Below are positions 11,790-24,510 of a stretch of 64,000 bases of DNA, in pieces; positions within the stretch are counted from its first letter, which is position 1, and every line of letters begins with the position of its first letter. The position numbers and the translations under genes are program-made. Under the pieces are notes generated by a model. That model was not told the DNA's origin. It was given only the letters and a program-made list of their open reading frames with translations, and made no database searches. This DNA is from Isoetes taiwanensis (taxonomy: Eukaryota > Streptophyta > Lycopodiopsida > Isoetales > Isoetaceae). The stretch covers positions 8,899,448 to 8,963,447 of the forward strand of contig JAJEKV010000027.1 of NCBI GenBank assembly GCA_021234155.1. Direction: 5' to 3'.

Positions 11790-14115
11790 TTGAGAATAAG
11801 GTCCCTTGGCATTTTTTGTATTCCTAAGTGCAAAGAGCCTAAAACCATCTCGGATTGGCATGCTATAACTTTGCTATCTACGGTGTACAAGATCTTTGCT
11901 AAGGCCTTGGCAGAGAAGGTGAGGAATATCTTGGCAGAATCTATCTCCTTCACACAATCAGGATTTTTACCTACGCGCTGTATTCTTGATAATGTAGCCT
12001 CAGCTTATGAGGGGATGTATTGGGGCGTAGGGTCGACACCTTGTATATCTCAAAATTGGATTTTGCTAAAACGCATGGCCAGTATAGATTGGAATTTCCT
12101 TCAAAATGTCTTACGGCATTGGGATTTGGAACTTGTTCCCAGAGAGATGTTATGAAACTCCCATCTTTACGCTCGGTCCTCTTTTGTGCTTTTAGGGGAG
12201 AACAGGTAATTTTGTGTTTCTGTGTTAGACAAGGATGTACCCTTGGCCCCATATTATATTGTGCGGTATTATCCGGGTGCTGTTCTCTTAGGCTATTCAA
12301 GACAATTTAGGGATTAACTATGGAGATTGATCCTCAAAGTATATTATGTCGATTATCTTGGAGTGATACATTTCTCTTTCTAGTGGGTGAGGGGTGATAA
12401 TCTTGAGAATGCTAAGCTTTTCTTGGACTCTTTCTCCACGACATCAGCGGTTCTTGTTAGATTGTAACAAAGTGCTACGCTTTATGGAGCTTTGGATGTG
12501 GATGTTTCTCCCTATGTTTACAAGTATATAGTGGAAAGTGCTTCCTCAAGGAAGGCCACTAAACTCCTAGGCTGTAGGTATACATATCTCTACTTCCGGA
12601 TGCATGGGATCATTGCCAGGGCATAAGCATCTTTTTGGTGGAATCTGCGGCTAAGATTTCTCTGGCGGGGAGGGATAGTAGTTCTTTAAAGCGAGGTTCG
12701 ATAACACTCAACAACCTTCCTTTATCGTGCTTGCCTCACAAGCAAGTTTCAGAGTTGTCACAATTGTCGTAGCTTCATTTTAGTAGTCTTGCGGCGGTGT
12801 AGTTGTGAAAGGATCGCCTTGGTCCACATGTATCAAACCAAGATTTCAAGGAGGGTCTAGGTATGATTGACTTTCATTTTCTGAGAATGGAGTATCTAGT
12901 TCATTTGGCTACTTGGCGGGCATGATACATTAGCACGGAATGAGATTGGTTCGCATAAGCATAGCAGTGTATTCCTTTTGGAAATGACACTTAGGCGGAT
13001 TCTTCCTTGGTGTCTCTTTTATCAACCGTCCATATCAAATGCTTCCCCTTCTTGAAGGGACGGCTTGATTCTTGGGAGGCGGTTAAGTGTACTGTTGGAA
13101 TTATGACATCGGTGTGTGTCCACGAGGCGGGTTCTACGTGTTGGTGGATTCCTACGGATAATCACATACCTCTAATATTAACTCTTTATTACATCCATTG
13201 ACTCAGCAGTTGGAGGCTTCTTGGTATTCTCCGCGGTGGGTTCTTGGATGAGGATGGACACTTGTTGGCCCAGGATGCTTTTGAGACTAAGTTTATGCTA
13301 TCTCGATGGGAATGACTCACAGTGGCAAGGCGGGCAGCGTTCTGCAGCTCCTTTACAATCAGTTGATGTACCCTATTTGGTGGTCCCAAATTGTTAATGC
13401 ATGGCGTCTTGTGCATTAAGTTGTATCAAAAGCTAGTTGATGTTGACATTGTCCCACCTCGAGAACAGGTGGCATTTCAGCATGCCTTCTTAGTGGAAGC
13501 GTATGTGGTCACGGAGTGCGGAATAAATTGCTTCGTCCCAACATTTCTACCTTATGGTGGCAAGTCCTTCCGCGAGATGCGCATGTTAATGTCGGTTCAT
13601 AAAGTTTATCCCCATATTTGAGAATTACGCCTGCGTATAGCGGTAAGTGGAGAGTCACCGAGCAGCACTTCTTTCTATGTGACCAAGTTGACCCGGTTTG
13701 AGTGCGTGGTTGCACTATCTCTCTCTCTTCGATGTGACCTTGGTGGCTTAAGCGAGTGCTTCTCGCCATTTATCCTTCCGCGGAGCGACTTAGCGACAGC
13801 TTATGCTTCCATTTAACCCGGGTTAGCGAAGTTGTTGTGAGAAATTACGCTTGGAAAGAAGGCGGTTGTGTATCTTGGTGATCAATTGGAGTGTCGATAA
13901 CTTCTTCACGGTATAAGATAGATTAGTGAAGGTATACCCTATGTTCTCGAGCTTGCTCACGAGAAAAAGCGTTTGATTTTGAGGGAATATTTGGGTATCT
14001 TATCTTATGCATAAGCGAGGGTATTTTCGGTGGATTATCTTTGTCTGGCGAGATTTTATTCACAATCTCTGCATCTATGTGTGTATTACTCTAATACGGA
14101 ATATTGAATAAAGAG
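11790..14115 (+). pseudogene. LINE family L relic A (L1-like ORF2: reverse transcriptase to 3' end)
   Basis: The reading starts inside ORF2 with IPKCKEPKTISDW (about 11820), then LLSTVYKIFAKALAEKV, QSGFLPTRCILDNV (about 11960) and EGMYWG, all typical of the fingers of L1-like RT. After a frameshift come LDFAK (about 12050, motif A region), VRQGCTLGPILY (about 12225, motif B region) and SDTFLFLVGEG (about 12360), a damaged form of the catalytic YADD block. EGLGMIDF (about 12852) matches the 'GGLGLIDP' stretch of the thumb, LYQKLVDVDIVPP (about 13420) the C-terminal region, and TEQHFFLC (about 13650) a remnant of the zinc-finger (zf-RVT) domain. A TTGAATAAAG end lies near 14105. The endonuclease half is absent. 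The same family is present at 30035-32290 and 25560-26160. Confidence 0.85.
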
Positions 14116-14290
14116 TTTGTAGATCCCTTCAAAAAGCATCAAACCACTGGGGCAACCTAATGGCATAGCATTTGAATAGACTTAAATATTTCTTATATGA
14201 TGATTACTTTCACTAGTAAACAATATGAATATGGTATATACTATTCTAGAAGAATGCTCTTTGGTTACACACTATAAGTTCAGGTATATA

Positions 14291-14642
14291 AGGGTCCACT
14301 TGCACCTGCGGTTATGTTGAATTAACTTTTACTATAGAATTAAGTTAATTTCAATTGGGTGATTTTGTTCACACCAAAGTTAGCTAAGGATTCTTGTTAA
14401 ACTAACTTAATGAAAAATGCATTCGCACCTTAAACCTTCTTGACTAAAAAATCTTAACCATATAAATTTTCACACATGTTTAGTTATTAGCTTAAACTAA
14501 GCACAATGTCAAGACAAGTTTAGTTGGTATTTCTTGATTAAAAATGTTAGGCTAAGTATTTCTTAACTAAAAGTTAAGTCAGCTAGTTTCGAGAATACCA
14601 ATACCGTTAAAAATCAAAATTCAACTTAACTGAATGTACCCT
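14291..14642. mobile_element. MITE with TA target-site duplication
   Basis: The left end AGGGTCCACTTG... and right end ...GAATGTACCCT are inverted copies, and the following subterminal blocks (ttatgttgaatt on the left, aattcaacttaa on the right) are also inverted. TA flanks both ends (14289-14290 and 14643-14644). The 352-bp interior is AT-rich and non-coding. TA duplication plus short TIRs fits a Tc1/mariner (Stowaway-like) non-autonomous element, although other superfamilies cannot be excluded. Confidence 0.65.
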
Positions 14643-14644
14643 TA

Positions 14645-15189
14645 AGCCCCATTGACTCTATGTATGAGTCTCTATTGTTTGCAAATGCAAGTGGGGTGAT
14701 GGGTAAGATTGCAAACATAAATGCACTAGATAGGACAACTATGTTGATAACGTTTTATAAAACACTCATTTATCTATTTATGCAAATATGGTGTAATGAG
14801 CTTCTTCAACCCTTGAAGATCTTTGACTCCTTTGCTTTTCATTGATAAATAGACTTTCTAACCATAATAAACATTTATACGCAAAAATATTCTAAAAAAT
14901 GTGCCAGGAAAACCATCTTAACAGCAAAAAAAATGGCAATCCACGGTGGCCTGGCTCGCTGGTGGCCTGACGTGGCATGATTCTTAAACTCGTGAAACTT
15001 CCATTTCACCTTCGAAAGGACATGCTATGTTCTAGGGATGGCATTGGAAAATGGAGCTACACCAGTCCAAAACATGGTAAAATGATAAGTAAAAGAGCCT
15101 GGTGTAGTTCAAAATGAAAGAATATAGGATAGGTTCTTATGATTTAACAACTTTGTAGCATGTAGAGTTTGTGGCATATCTAATTCAAA
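14645..15189. other. No recognisable gene
   Basis: AT-rich sequence with one short frame (14660-14845). No motif or repeat recognised. Confidence 0.45.
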
Positions 15190-15440
15190 ATATGTTGATG
15201 ATCTGAAATCTTAATGTCCATGGGGAACTGTAGCTTATGAATAGATGCCATTATGGAACGGAAACAATACATTGTGCGAATTATGGAACGAAAACAGTAC
15301 ATTGTGCGACTCTGGTCAGTCTCGAACTTCAGACATAGCTGTTATACTCGACTCTAGTCTAGGTGTTATAGGACTCTAGTCAGTGGCGAACTTCAAACAT
15401 AGCTATCTCATAACTTCAGACGTAGCTATCTCATTAGCTG
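15190..15440 (+). repeat. Dispersed repeat, copy 2
   Basis: Related to 5965-6175 in the same orientation. It contains an internal tandem duplication of about 30 bp (ttatggaacggaaacaatac followed by ttatggaacgaaaacagtac, each continuing attgtgcga) and repeated forms of cttcagacatagct. Confidence 0.7.
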
Positions 15441-15537
15441 CACTAGACCAAAAGGCCGAAATATGTGCATTCAATTGTTTCTTTTTTAGCCAGGTGCTTC
15501 TTAGAATTGGAAGAAGGTTCTGAAATGAAACCATCAT

Positions 15538-15564
15538 AGATAGATAAATAGATAGATAGATAGA
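15538..15564. repeat. (GATA)n microsatellite
   Basis: About six to seven GATA units with one interruption. Confidence 0.9.
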
Positions 15565-15976
15565 AGTAACTAGTTTTTATATACCGGACCCGCATTCAGC
15601 CATGGGGACCTTTCTGTTTATACACGTAGAAGTAACAGCTGCATGGAAAATCTTGACGAGCCAGTAAATTTACAGCAGATCATAAGGCAGAGAGCTAAAT
15701 CTTCGCCGGATTTAGAGAATCGTGCAGTCTCGTGAAGCATTCAGTGTGTGAATCACCAAAAAAACCAAACACACAGAAACCCGGCACATCCAAATGCTTC
15801 GGAAATAGAAACAAGTAAAATCAGACACAGAAATCGGCTCAGTTGGATATACATATATATTTTTGATTCATTCTATGCACAAGATATACAAAGATTGCTC
15901 TTGGGTTCATAGCTTTGATCGGCAAAACATAAGCAAAAACAGAGCTGATTGCATAAAAGGGCTTGATGGGTCGGAT

Positions 15977-16396
15977 TTAAGCAGCCAATGGCAGGCATGG
16001 AAGCAGAGGAAGAATCCTCGCTCTGCCAATTGTGGAGCAGGAAGGTATCAAAAGGAGGATTTCTGGGTTTTAATTCCGGTGACCGTGACAGAGGTATTGA
16101 AGCATTCTCTAGAAAGGGCCCACAAGGCAGAAGAGTCGCCAGGCCAGTCCAAATATGGACCCATCCGGGCTTGCGGATCCACCTGCAAAACCTGTTCGTG
16201 GCAAAAATCCAGCTTGGGCTGAAATCAGAAACCGATTCTGTCTAACCCGGTTTAGAATCCGCATCAAATGTTGATGGGTCGGAGGGCCGTGAAACGACCA
16301 CTCCTAAATCTTAGGAGGCTACCGGGAATACGGAAAAGCTTTCACATCCCCTTCCTGCCCGTAAAATGCCTGCACTTCCTCAATCCCGCATTCGTC
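15977..16396 (-). pseudogene. WI12/WUN1-like wound-induced protein pseudogene 1
   Basis: Minus-strand relic of the same family as the intact gene at 51863-52345. In order: GIEEVQAFYGQEGDVKA (about 16396-16340; intact copy GVETLLKLYRALEKGDVES), EWSFHGPPTHQHLMRIL (about 16315-16250; intact EWWFHGPPKRQHLMRML), PGWVHIWTG (about 16170-16144), RECFNTSVTVTGIKTQ (about 16111-16063; intact HEYFKTLVTVTGLNK) and NWQSEDSSSASMPAI (about 16029-15985). The pieces lie in different frames with internal stops (for example a TAG just before EWSFHGPP), so no protein can be made. A TATA-like box lies 380 bp upstream at 16777-16785, so the copy was probably a DNA-level duplicate with its promoter and leader, not a retrocopy. 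The exact start codon is lost. Confidence 0.82.
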
Positions 16397-16776
16397 AGCT
16401 TGATCCGTGGAAGTTTATTGGTTTTAAAACACCTTTAGAAATCAAGGGAATGATCGTGAAATACAGAAAAATTTCTCTGTTGGTCCGGAGATTCAAAGGC
16501 AAAAGCGCACAAACAGAAGATGGAGAAGCTGGAAATGCCAGAAGAGCACTGTCCCCATTCCGGATTAAACAGACCTTAAAGGCGCTGATTCGAGGTATGG
16601 AGGCTGGTACGTGACAAAAAACGACCAAAAATAATCCAAAATGCCAGCAAACGAAGAGTTGATAAGAAGAGTCTGAGAGAAAATGGAGCAGAATTCAAAT
16701 CAAGGGACCCAGAAGCAAAGGACAAAGAATTAGGCGAAATCGATGCGGATCGTCGTCCAGAAGGTCTGCTATTCGC

Positions 16777-16785
16777 CTATATATA
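16777..16785 (-). promoter_or_regulatory. TATA-like box upstream of WI12-like pseudogene 1
   Basis: TATATATAG on the minus strand, about 380 bp before the first alignable codon. In the intact gene the corresponding distance from TATA-like box to ATG is about 475 bp and includes a likely leader intron. Confidence 0.4.
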
Positions 16786-16799
16786 CACCGAAGGTTTCA

Positions 16800-18867
16800 C
16801 GACGGTAACGGTACGTATTGGTCGAGGATTTACTACGGCGGCGTCGCAGTCATATTGAGATGCAGATTCTATGGGGCATATGGGCCATGATTTGGCGCGT
16901 ATCCTCGGTAGGGGTCCACAATACACACAAACATATTGGCCCATAATTTAGGACCCCAAGAGACGTGCTTCTCGTATGCCTCTTTCTCTACATATACCTT
17001 GCAAGCATATGCCCCAGTGCATGCCATCTGCATGCCCTAATTTGGCTCCCCATGCTAACCACGCGCCCGTATCTTCCCCACCCGTCTCATACTCTCGCAT
17101 TCACAATCCCGTTGCCTTCCTCGTTCCTGCTGCCAAGCATGAGTACTGGCAAGTTCATATTCCAGTCACCAAAAGTTCTCTGATTTTTGACGACCAAGCA
17201 AAGATCTATATGAAGAGTCTAGCCTGTTAATCGAGCTGGAAGCATCGTAATGCTAAGTAGCTTTCTTTAACTAAGCCAATCTCTAACAAACGGTCTTTCG
17301 CTTTCCTGATTGTCACGAAGATTGAATTGGATTTTCATTCTTTAGGTGGACTAGTGGAGTATGGAAGCATTTTTTCTTTTCTTTTTTGAACTCTAATAGT
17401 ATGGTGTTCAATTGTGGATAGAGGAATCATTTATGTATGTTTGGGAGGAGGAAGGAGAACCCATAAATAGATTTCTTTTTTTTGAAGGAGCAGATGATTT
17501 TTTCATTAGTGGGGAAAAACATACAAAATCTGTTAAGTCCCATATAGGCAACAAGGCTGTGGCAATATGATAGTAGGTGACAATGTATTTATCACAAATG
17601 TTTATAGAAGTATCCGGCCAAAATAAACGATGATATGAAAGATTCTTCAGAGGTAACGATGTATCAAAATAGATAGCCACGATATGAGATGTATCAAAAT
17701 AGGTAGCCACTATTGCAGAGATACATAGAAGGCAGAGCACCTTGTTGAGTAGGAAAAGAGATGCATCCACTGTGTTGCCCTTTTGTTGTCATTACTAAAA
17801 CACGCACATACAAAGCGAAATATTGCAATCATAAAAGAGGAGGCCAAAAGTGCTGACTTTTCCTAAGATCCTTGTTGATGGAATGGTAGGGATAATGGGG
17901 CAATTGGGATCATCGGTGGAAGAGGGATATTAGTGGCGGGTTGTGAAGTTGCTAGTTGTATCAAAGTGTATGAGTATTCCTTCCACAAGCGGTCTCACGA
18001 TAGGTCTATAGTATTTTGTTGTACCATGGCCGAGAATAAGATTACCATAAGCATCGGCCTAGCATCTGTATTAATGTAGTATAGCTCATGTCTCAAAAAT
18101 TGCCTTTTAAATTCGTGTAAAATACTTCTCTTGAAGATTGAAGCCCATAACCTTCAGATTTTGTCCTAATCTCCTCATCATCTATTATGCATACGTGTCC
18201 AATGATTGTAATGGCGGACTTGATGCTCATGCATTGTGTGATCACCATATCTGGCCACTTCATTTCTCAAAGAGGCCCCATCCCTGCTGACAAATAGATT
18301 CAGATTGTAGTAGGGTCTATAGATAAAATTATATAGATTGTAAGGATTTTGAAACAAGAAACTTCCAAAAGTAAGGATTTCAAGGTCAAGCGTTTGAATA
18401 CATCATGCAATGTGGTAGGATTTATTGAACTTGTTAAGAAAATGATAATCATTTGATTGAAACTTGTTAAGGAAATGGCAATGATGCAATTCTAGTCGAG
18501 ATAGACAAACTTCACGTTTAGGGTAGCAATAATAAGTTAGATCTCTCTCCTCTTTTCGACTTATGGCTTTACCAAGGTTCAATCTCAAAGTTTATTTATT
18601 ATTGAATGTAGCACAATAACAAGGGGTTTAGATGTACAAATGTTGCTACAAAAAAACAAGGTCTTCTTGCGGAGGGGTTGCCACAAGTGTGGCAGAAGTG
18701 AAATGGCTTAAATCACTTCAAAGTCATGTTTTCGAGCATATCTTGACATATACTTTGGAATATGCCACAAACCCACATGGATGGGGTAAATATAATATAG
18801 TGGCATGGTCTGTAAGACCACAAGGGGAAAGCTATACCTCAAAGCTCCAATCAACTCTCAGTCTCGA
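16800..18867. other. No recognisable gene; small local duplications
   Basis: No family motif in any frame. A 23-bp near-duplication (gatgtatcaaaatag-tagccac) occurs at about 17657-17710, and a roughly 35-bp duplication with the shared phrase acttgttaagraaatg lies at about 18425-18490. Confidence 0.4.
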
Positions 18868-18918
18868 GGATGGATGGATGGATGGATGGATGGATGGATG
18901 GATGGATGGATGGATGGA
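18868..18918. repeat. (GGAT)n microsatellite
   Basis: About 12 to 13 uninterrupted GGAT units. Confidence 0.98.
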
Positions 18919-21900
18919 GCTAAAAAAGGTAGCGATTAAAGAAGCCGGTAAGCCCGGTTGAAACTTTTGGCATAAGATGAAGTTTAAACTTTTGGCTGGC
19001 ATCTTGATGTAGTTCTTGTTTACATGGAGTGGAAATGGCATTAACTATATCTAAATTGCCTTTGAAGTACTTGAAGCAATAATCAAATGCTTCAAGTGCC
19101 AGTAGTGGAGTGTTCATCACGTGTCAATCGCTACTGTGTCTAAAATATTTGGCATCCCTGATTGGTGCCTAGTGGTGCATCGCTCATCTCTCGATAACTT
19201 AAAATCTTTTCCCAAATTTGTTGTCATCATTGTTGTTATGGATAAGGTATGTCACGAAGTTTGCTTTTTATTGTATCTATGGAAGCCCGAGTGGTACTCT
19301 CTGTGGAGTGTTGCTAATATTTCACAATTGCTAATTGAGCCCATGATATTGTAGCCAAAGGTATATGCTAACTATGAGTAACCGAGAAATGTACTGGAAA
19401 TCCTCTATACATCATCACATGTATATATATATATTATATAGCATCTACATAGATGCTATGTAGACAAAATGAATTAATCATCATCCACAAGACTAAGGGA
19501 TATTGCAATCACCACAATGAGCAAGGACTTTTCTTGAATAAAACAATAAGAATCTCAATTCAATATAGGCGGATCACGATCAACGACTGTTTTGCATTTT
19601 ACATATGTTCACTTTGGGCTTGTTTAATGATGATATTATCCCACAAAAATTTATCCTTGTGTGCATGCATGAGCATTTCTTTAGTTTAAACACAGTACCG
19701 AGTTGAACCCAACTGTTAAAAGTCCAGCGTTTGACAATGCAATGCACAGCAGCAAGGGAAGCTAACTTTGCCAAGGGAACATTCATTGTTTATACAAAGA
19801 AAGTTAGAAACAAAATAACAATACATTAAACTAGGGATCCTACTAGGTGCCAAGTTTATGGTTTAGTAAATAGTCCCATTTGAAGGCCCTTAATCAAAGG
19901 TTTAGTGCTTTATAAAAGGGTTGTTGGGGAACGATTTTGGAACCAACACTAAAAGAAATTTTTACTTTGAACAATAAAATGAATCAAAGACACAAGCATT
20001 TTTCCTGGATTCACAGACAATAGGAATGAATCTATGTACAATTATAAATGAACTAGCCGAGGGATTATGAAAAAAATGAATCTTTGTACAACTGCAAATG
20101 AATCTTTTACAGTACAGGCCTCAAAATCAGGAGTCCCATGTGACTGACAGTACGGCAAATCTATGTAGGAATGTGGAAGAAAAGAATCCTATAATATACA
20201 CTCTAAAGCCCTTGAGCTTTTTGCCTAAATGTAAAACGTTTGTTGAATTTCTCTTTATATACCGTTAGACATATTTCTCTGACATTGCTAAGAGATAAAA
20301 GTTAACTTAGTTTTAGCTTAAGAATTTCATTCTTATTTCTCCCTTATGTAGTCTTGGGAGTGAGTTTAAGCTTTTATCTGATAGCATTGTCTCCATTGAC
20401 ATAAAATGGAAAGAAAAATTGGTTAACAAATACGAAAATGAGCATGAGTATTATCTTCACGTAAACATGCCATGTAACTTACTCATGTGCGGCATATGTA
20501 ATTTTGTAAATCTCAACTCCGTTGGTGGAAATATAATTTTGAGAACATTGAGAATGGAAATGGCGGCCCCATCGATCAAAGGGGACAAAAACATTATGGA
20601 AGTGTGTTGGAAATGCTAAGGTCTGACCAAATGCAAGCTTGTTGCAAATGTGAAGGATTTACAGTGATTTTTGTTTATCAGCGGCAACAACTTCTCTTTC
20701 CATATAAGCTGTTAGCATAGAAATTAGAGCTTGCTTTCTCAAGCTTAGGAAGAGATGCGCCACCACGAGGAAAAGGTTCAAAAAGGATGTTATGTATATA
20801 TATACGGTTTAGACAACTACTAACACATATGGACCGGTGATTTCCAAACCGCCTAGCTTTGAAAACCATGACATCTAAAGAGTTGGAAAACTTCACAAGG
20901 AGCATACCTTCATCACATCGCTCTCGGCTTCCTCACCACCCATATACCATATACGAAAGTAAAACAACAAAGTTAAAATTACGTGAAGAAAGTGGTGCAC
21001 AAGGGCCACTTGGGAGCTTAATAACCTAGCGAAAAATCATCCATGCCCCCAAGTCAAAATTGTCAGCATAAAACGAATTTCATTAGCCAGTTACCAATGC
21101 GGATGATGATGGTGATAATGATGTTAATGTGCATAATAGCCTTTCTTCTTTTCACGTTTGGTAACCTAGTTCAAGCTGTAACCGAGCTTAAATGCAAAAC
21201 TTCCAATCCTCTTTGGATTCTACCAGCCCTAGTCCACACAAATCTTTGCGATTGATTACCTCACGGATCTATGGCAATGGAAACTTGACATAAAATGAAG
21301 ATCGGAGTTATTTCCTTAATGCTATTACAATACATACACGAGTTCTATATAAGCGACAACGGACCAATACATTCGGCCAGGGCACAACTCCAGGCATACC
21401 CCATTTAAAGACTGACTAAATGAGCAGCCCAAAATACAAAGTCATTGTAGAAAAGGATATTGCGAGTCTTGAATAATGCCGCGACAAGTTAAGTCAAGTT
21501 AGATTAAACTTCGGCTTATAGCCAACATTTCTTTCAAACCCTAAGACCATCAATTTGGGGCTTTTTGATAAATCATACAAGGCCTTTGTCATGCTATAAT
21601 GAGCTAACATTTCAAAAGTGGCTCGGAAAAGATTAATGCAAATTGAGCTTAGAATTCAAAGTATGCTGCATTTGGACAAAATGCATCCAGTACTCTTGCA
21701 AAAAAGCGGTAATCGTCTCATTTTAAGCGGCGTGGTATATGCTTCTTAAAGATAGCTTTTACTGCGTCCTAAAAGCTTACTGATTTTACGTCTTTGTTGT
21801 TTAATCTGGATGAGCACGCAAGAAAAATAGAGTAAGTTATGGATCAAAGACATATGACCAATATTCTTTTTCTTTGGGCATTGAAACACTAATAAAAGGC

Positions 21901-24110
21901 GAATGTGGGGTAATCACATTAGACACATAAGAAATTCTTGGTATAATGTGGTAGCCGAAACACACAATTTTGATTTAAATCTATGCAAGAATGCTAAAAG
22001 GCGACATACATTGGTTAAATAGAGAGCAAGAATCGGAAGCATTTTTTGGGTCATCAAAAGTAGCTGATCAATTTTGCGTAGCCACCAATCCTGCGCACAT
22101 TATGATGCTTTTTTCATGTGGTAACATGGCAACAATAGCTTCCACAAATGCCGTTGTTCTTCCTCCATAGCCGCGGTAGTATCCGGTTTTTCCTTGTGTA
22201 AAATTCCGGCTTCTACCAATGTTGTTTGTTGATAATCCCGCTTTATAGCCCTTTGACGCAAACCATCCAGAATACCACCTATGCTCTTGGAAGGCAAGCC
22301 TCTAGAAATCTGTAGCTAAAATCCGTTTGTAAAATCCAATAGGCAATTGCAGTCCTCGCCCGCAATATACATTTCGAGTTACATTGCACGGCTATTGGCA
22401 TGGAGCACAACCATGGAATCATTGTATTGAGTATTGCTCACATGCCTTACAATACGACTATAAAGCGTCTAGCCATGTGCTCACAATTTTTAAATCCTAA
22501 AATGGCCATGGGGCGAGCTTCAAGCTATGGAGTAAAGCATTGCAGTGAGATCAAGCTTGGATACTCCATTTATGAAGGCCTCTAGATAGAAATTAGATTG
22601 TTGTCGCCATAGTCATCTGTCATGTCAAGATCTTGTCTTTGCACATCTGAAGCGCATTGGGCCAGTTGATCTCCACATTCGAGGCCATAGCGAACTTAAC
22701 CCACCGGCTCGAAGATGTTTCTTCCCCTCTGGTATGTCACGATGGCGACATAAGAAGGGCCTGAATCCTCGGTTCTTTTAGATCCCTTGGCTCCCTCTTG
22801 ACACCAAAGGAAGCGTATAGATCGCGAAAAAAATCATAAAGTCTTGCCAAATTAGGTGGAAGTTTTTGATCCTGGACATTAGAAAATGTACCTTATGCGA
22901 TTACCAAAACTTGTGCCTCTGCTTCAATTACTATGTCGGTCGAGCGATGTCCGATGGCATTACCTGTTGGATAAGTAATGCACAAAAAACAAATCAAATG
23001 GCGGTTGGCAAAATCCCGGAAAGACCCAAATGGCTCACTTGAAACCACCGGAATCTGAGTATTCTCTCAGCAAGGAAAAGTATTGCGGAGCCCATGTTTA
23101 CCAATCTTAGAATTCAATAGAAGTACTTTGTAAATTAAATTTATGGTAGTAAGGGCGGTCCGATCTTGCAATAGCAGCGGTACATATCTGCGTTTTTAGG
23201 ACCAAGATGCCCACCATAGCCATGCTAAGAGAATCTTGTCTTGCCATATCCGAACTTCTTGAATAGATGCAATGCATTCAAAGTTTGTTCCACCATAGCG
23301 GGATCTGCGGATGCAATCTTTGAGATCATAGAAGCGAAGGAAAACCGATGCGCAAAACCGATCCACATTTCTTTTTGGAACCCGGTGAGCGAGCGGCGAG
23401 AAGATGAGCGTCTGGCGGAGCCAGCTACCGAGGCTTAGCTAGCACCACCATAGCTCTTAACTCAGGCTCCTCGTCACGGACTCAACCCACAAAATAAAGC
23501 TCATAATCGCCCATGATCTCCTTCAATCCTCTGCGAAGATACTTGCGAGCATTTTAGGAACTGGTCTTCTTCATTACGCAACAATGAACCATCGTACAAG
23601 ACCCACGGAAAAGAACCATAGCTAAGAGAGGGATGCGGCCGCGAGAAACACAAAATTTTTACAACTGGGTTGCCTGGTGAAAGCGAGCTTTCGGCCGAAT
23701 AGAGCAAGCGAGCCCCGGAAGCGAAGCCGCGGGGAAGAGCATTTGGCGGGCTTGAAGGTCAGGAAGCGGGAATGGATAAAGTGCCTAGAGGGGTATAAAG
23801 GAAGGGATAAACATGTGCTCCAGCTTTCGCCCGAGAACCTGCGATGGAAGGGAAGGCGAATCCAGAGGTCGCGAAGCCATAGCCAAGTCCGGTGAGGATA
23901 GCATGGTGACCATTCTGACGGCCAGTTTTATGATCGATAGCATACTAGGTATATGCCAGCATATAAAGATATGCCCGGATACCCACATAAGCGAGGTTTG
24001 CCCCACAGGGGCAACCCAAAAAAGAGAGGGAGGAGGGAAGAAATTTACGGGGGTATTGATGCATATGGGTATGATCTCATACGCCATAGTTAAAATTCTA
24101 AAGCGGGGAA
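18919..24110. other. No recognisable gene
   Basis: Five kilobases of mixed sequence with only short frames. A small palindrome AGCATCTA-CA-TAGATGCT lies near 19440-19458 beside an AT-rich stretch. At 22000-23900 the base composition rises and a few frames of 60-110 codons appear on both strands, but none shows a conserved motif. Some may be decayed retrotransposon sequence. Confidence 0.35.
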
Positions 24111-24112
24111 CT

Positions 24113-24510
24113 TTGCCCATCAGAAATGCCCACCTTCAACTATTTGCCCATTGAATGATACATATTTGCGTATTATAGAAGACAAACAAAACCACTTAGT
24201 ACTAGAGTTGCTGTCAAAACCTCCTCCTCCTCTTCATCTTTAGGATGGAATATTGACCATCAAAATGCACGTCTTCAAGCTGGCGCTCATTGAATAACAC
24301 ATCTTAGATTGTCAGAGCCCAGTTGAATGTGGCGAGAAATTTGTACAACTGTTCGAGGTATTATCACGGAGAATTTTTGCCCATCAAAATGTCCATCTTC
24401 AACTGTGCACCCATTGAATGAACATCTTCAACAGTTCACTCATTGAGTGATACAAATAATATACATATTGAACCTGGTAAAGAACAATACTTAATACTAG
24501 AGTTGTCTGG
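24113..24510. repeat. Degenerate tandem repeat, three units of about 125-140 bp
   Basis: Units start near 24115, 24255 and 24379 with gcccatcagaaatg, gaccatcaaaatg and gcccatcaaaatg; each continues with a cttcaa block and cccattgaatga or a variant. The first and third units also share a later phrase (tta-tactagagttg). Confidence 0.7.

Noticed and set aside
11971..12300. Minus-strand frame of 109 codons
   Set aside because: Shadow of the plus-strand LINE L reverse transcriptase.
15538..15620. Possible additional LINE R tail after the (GATA)n tract
   Set aside because: The sequence after the microsatellite lacks the AGACC-NNNN-GGTCT stem and the GTCC-ATAGACC context; similarity is limited to a T-rich stretch.
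15863..16614. Plus-strand frames of 119, 85 and 82 codons
   Set aside because: They are antisense to WI12-like pseudogene 1, whose minus-strand motifs are unmistakable.
18632..19041. Frames containing repeated DGWM or HPSI residues
   Set aside because: Translations of the (GGAT)n microsatellite.
22600..22800. Minus-strand stretch that could be a retrotransposon gag
   Set aside because: The only support was a short phrase (INWPNALQMCKDKIL) with no zinc knuckle, protease or RT nearby.
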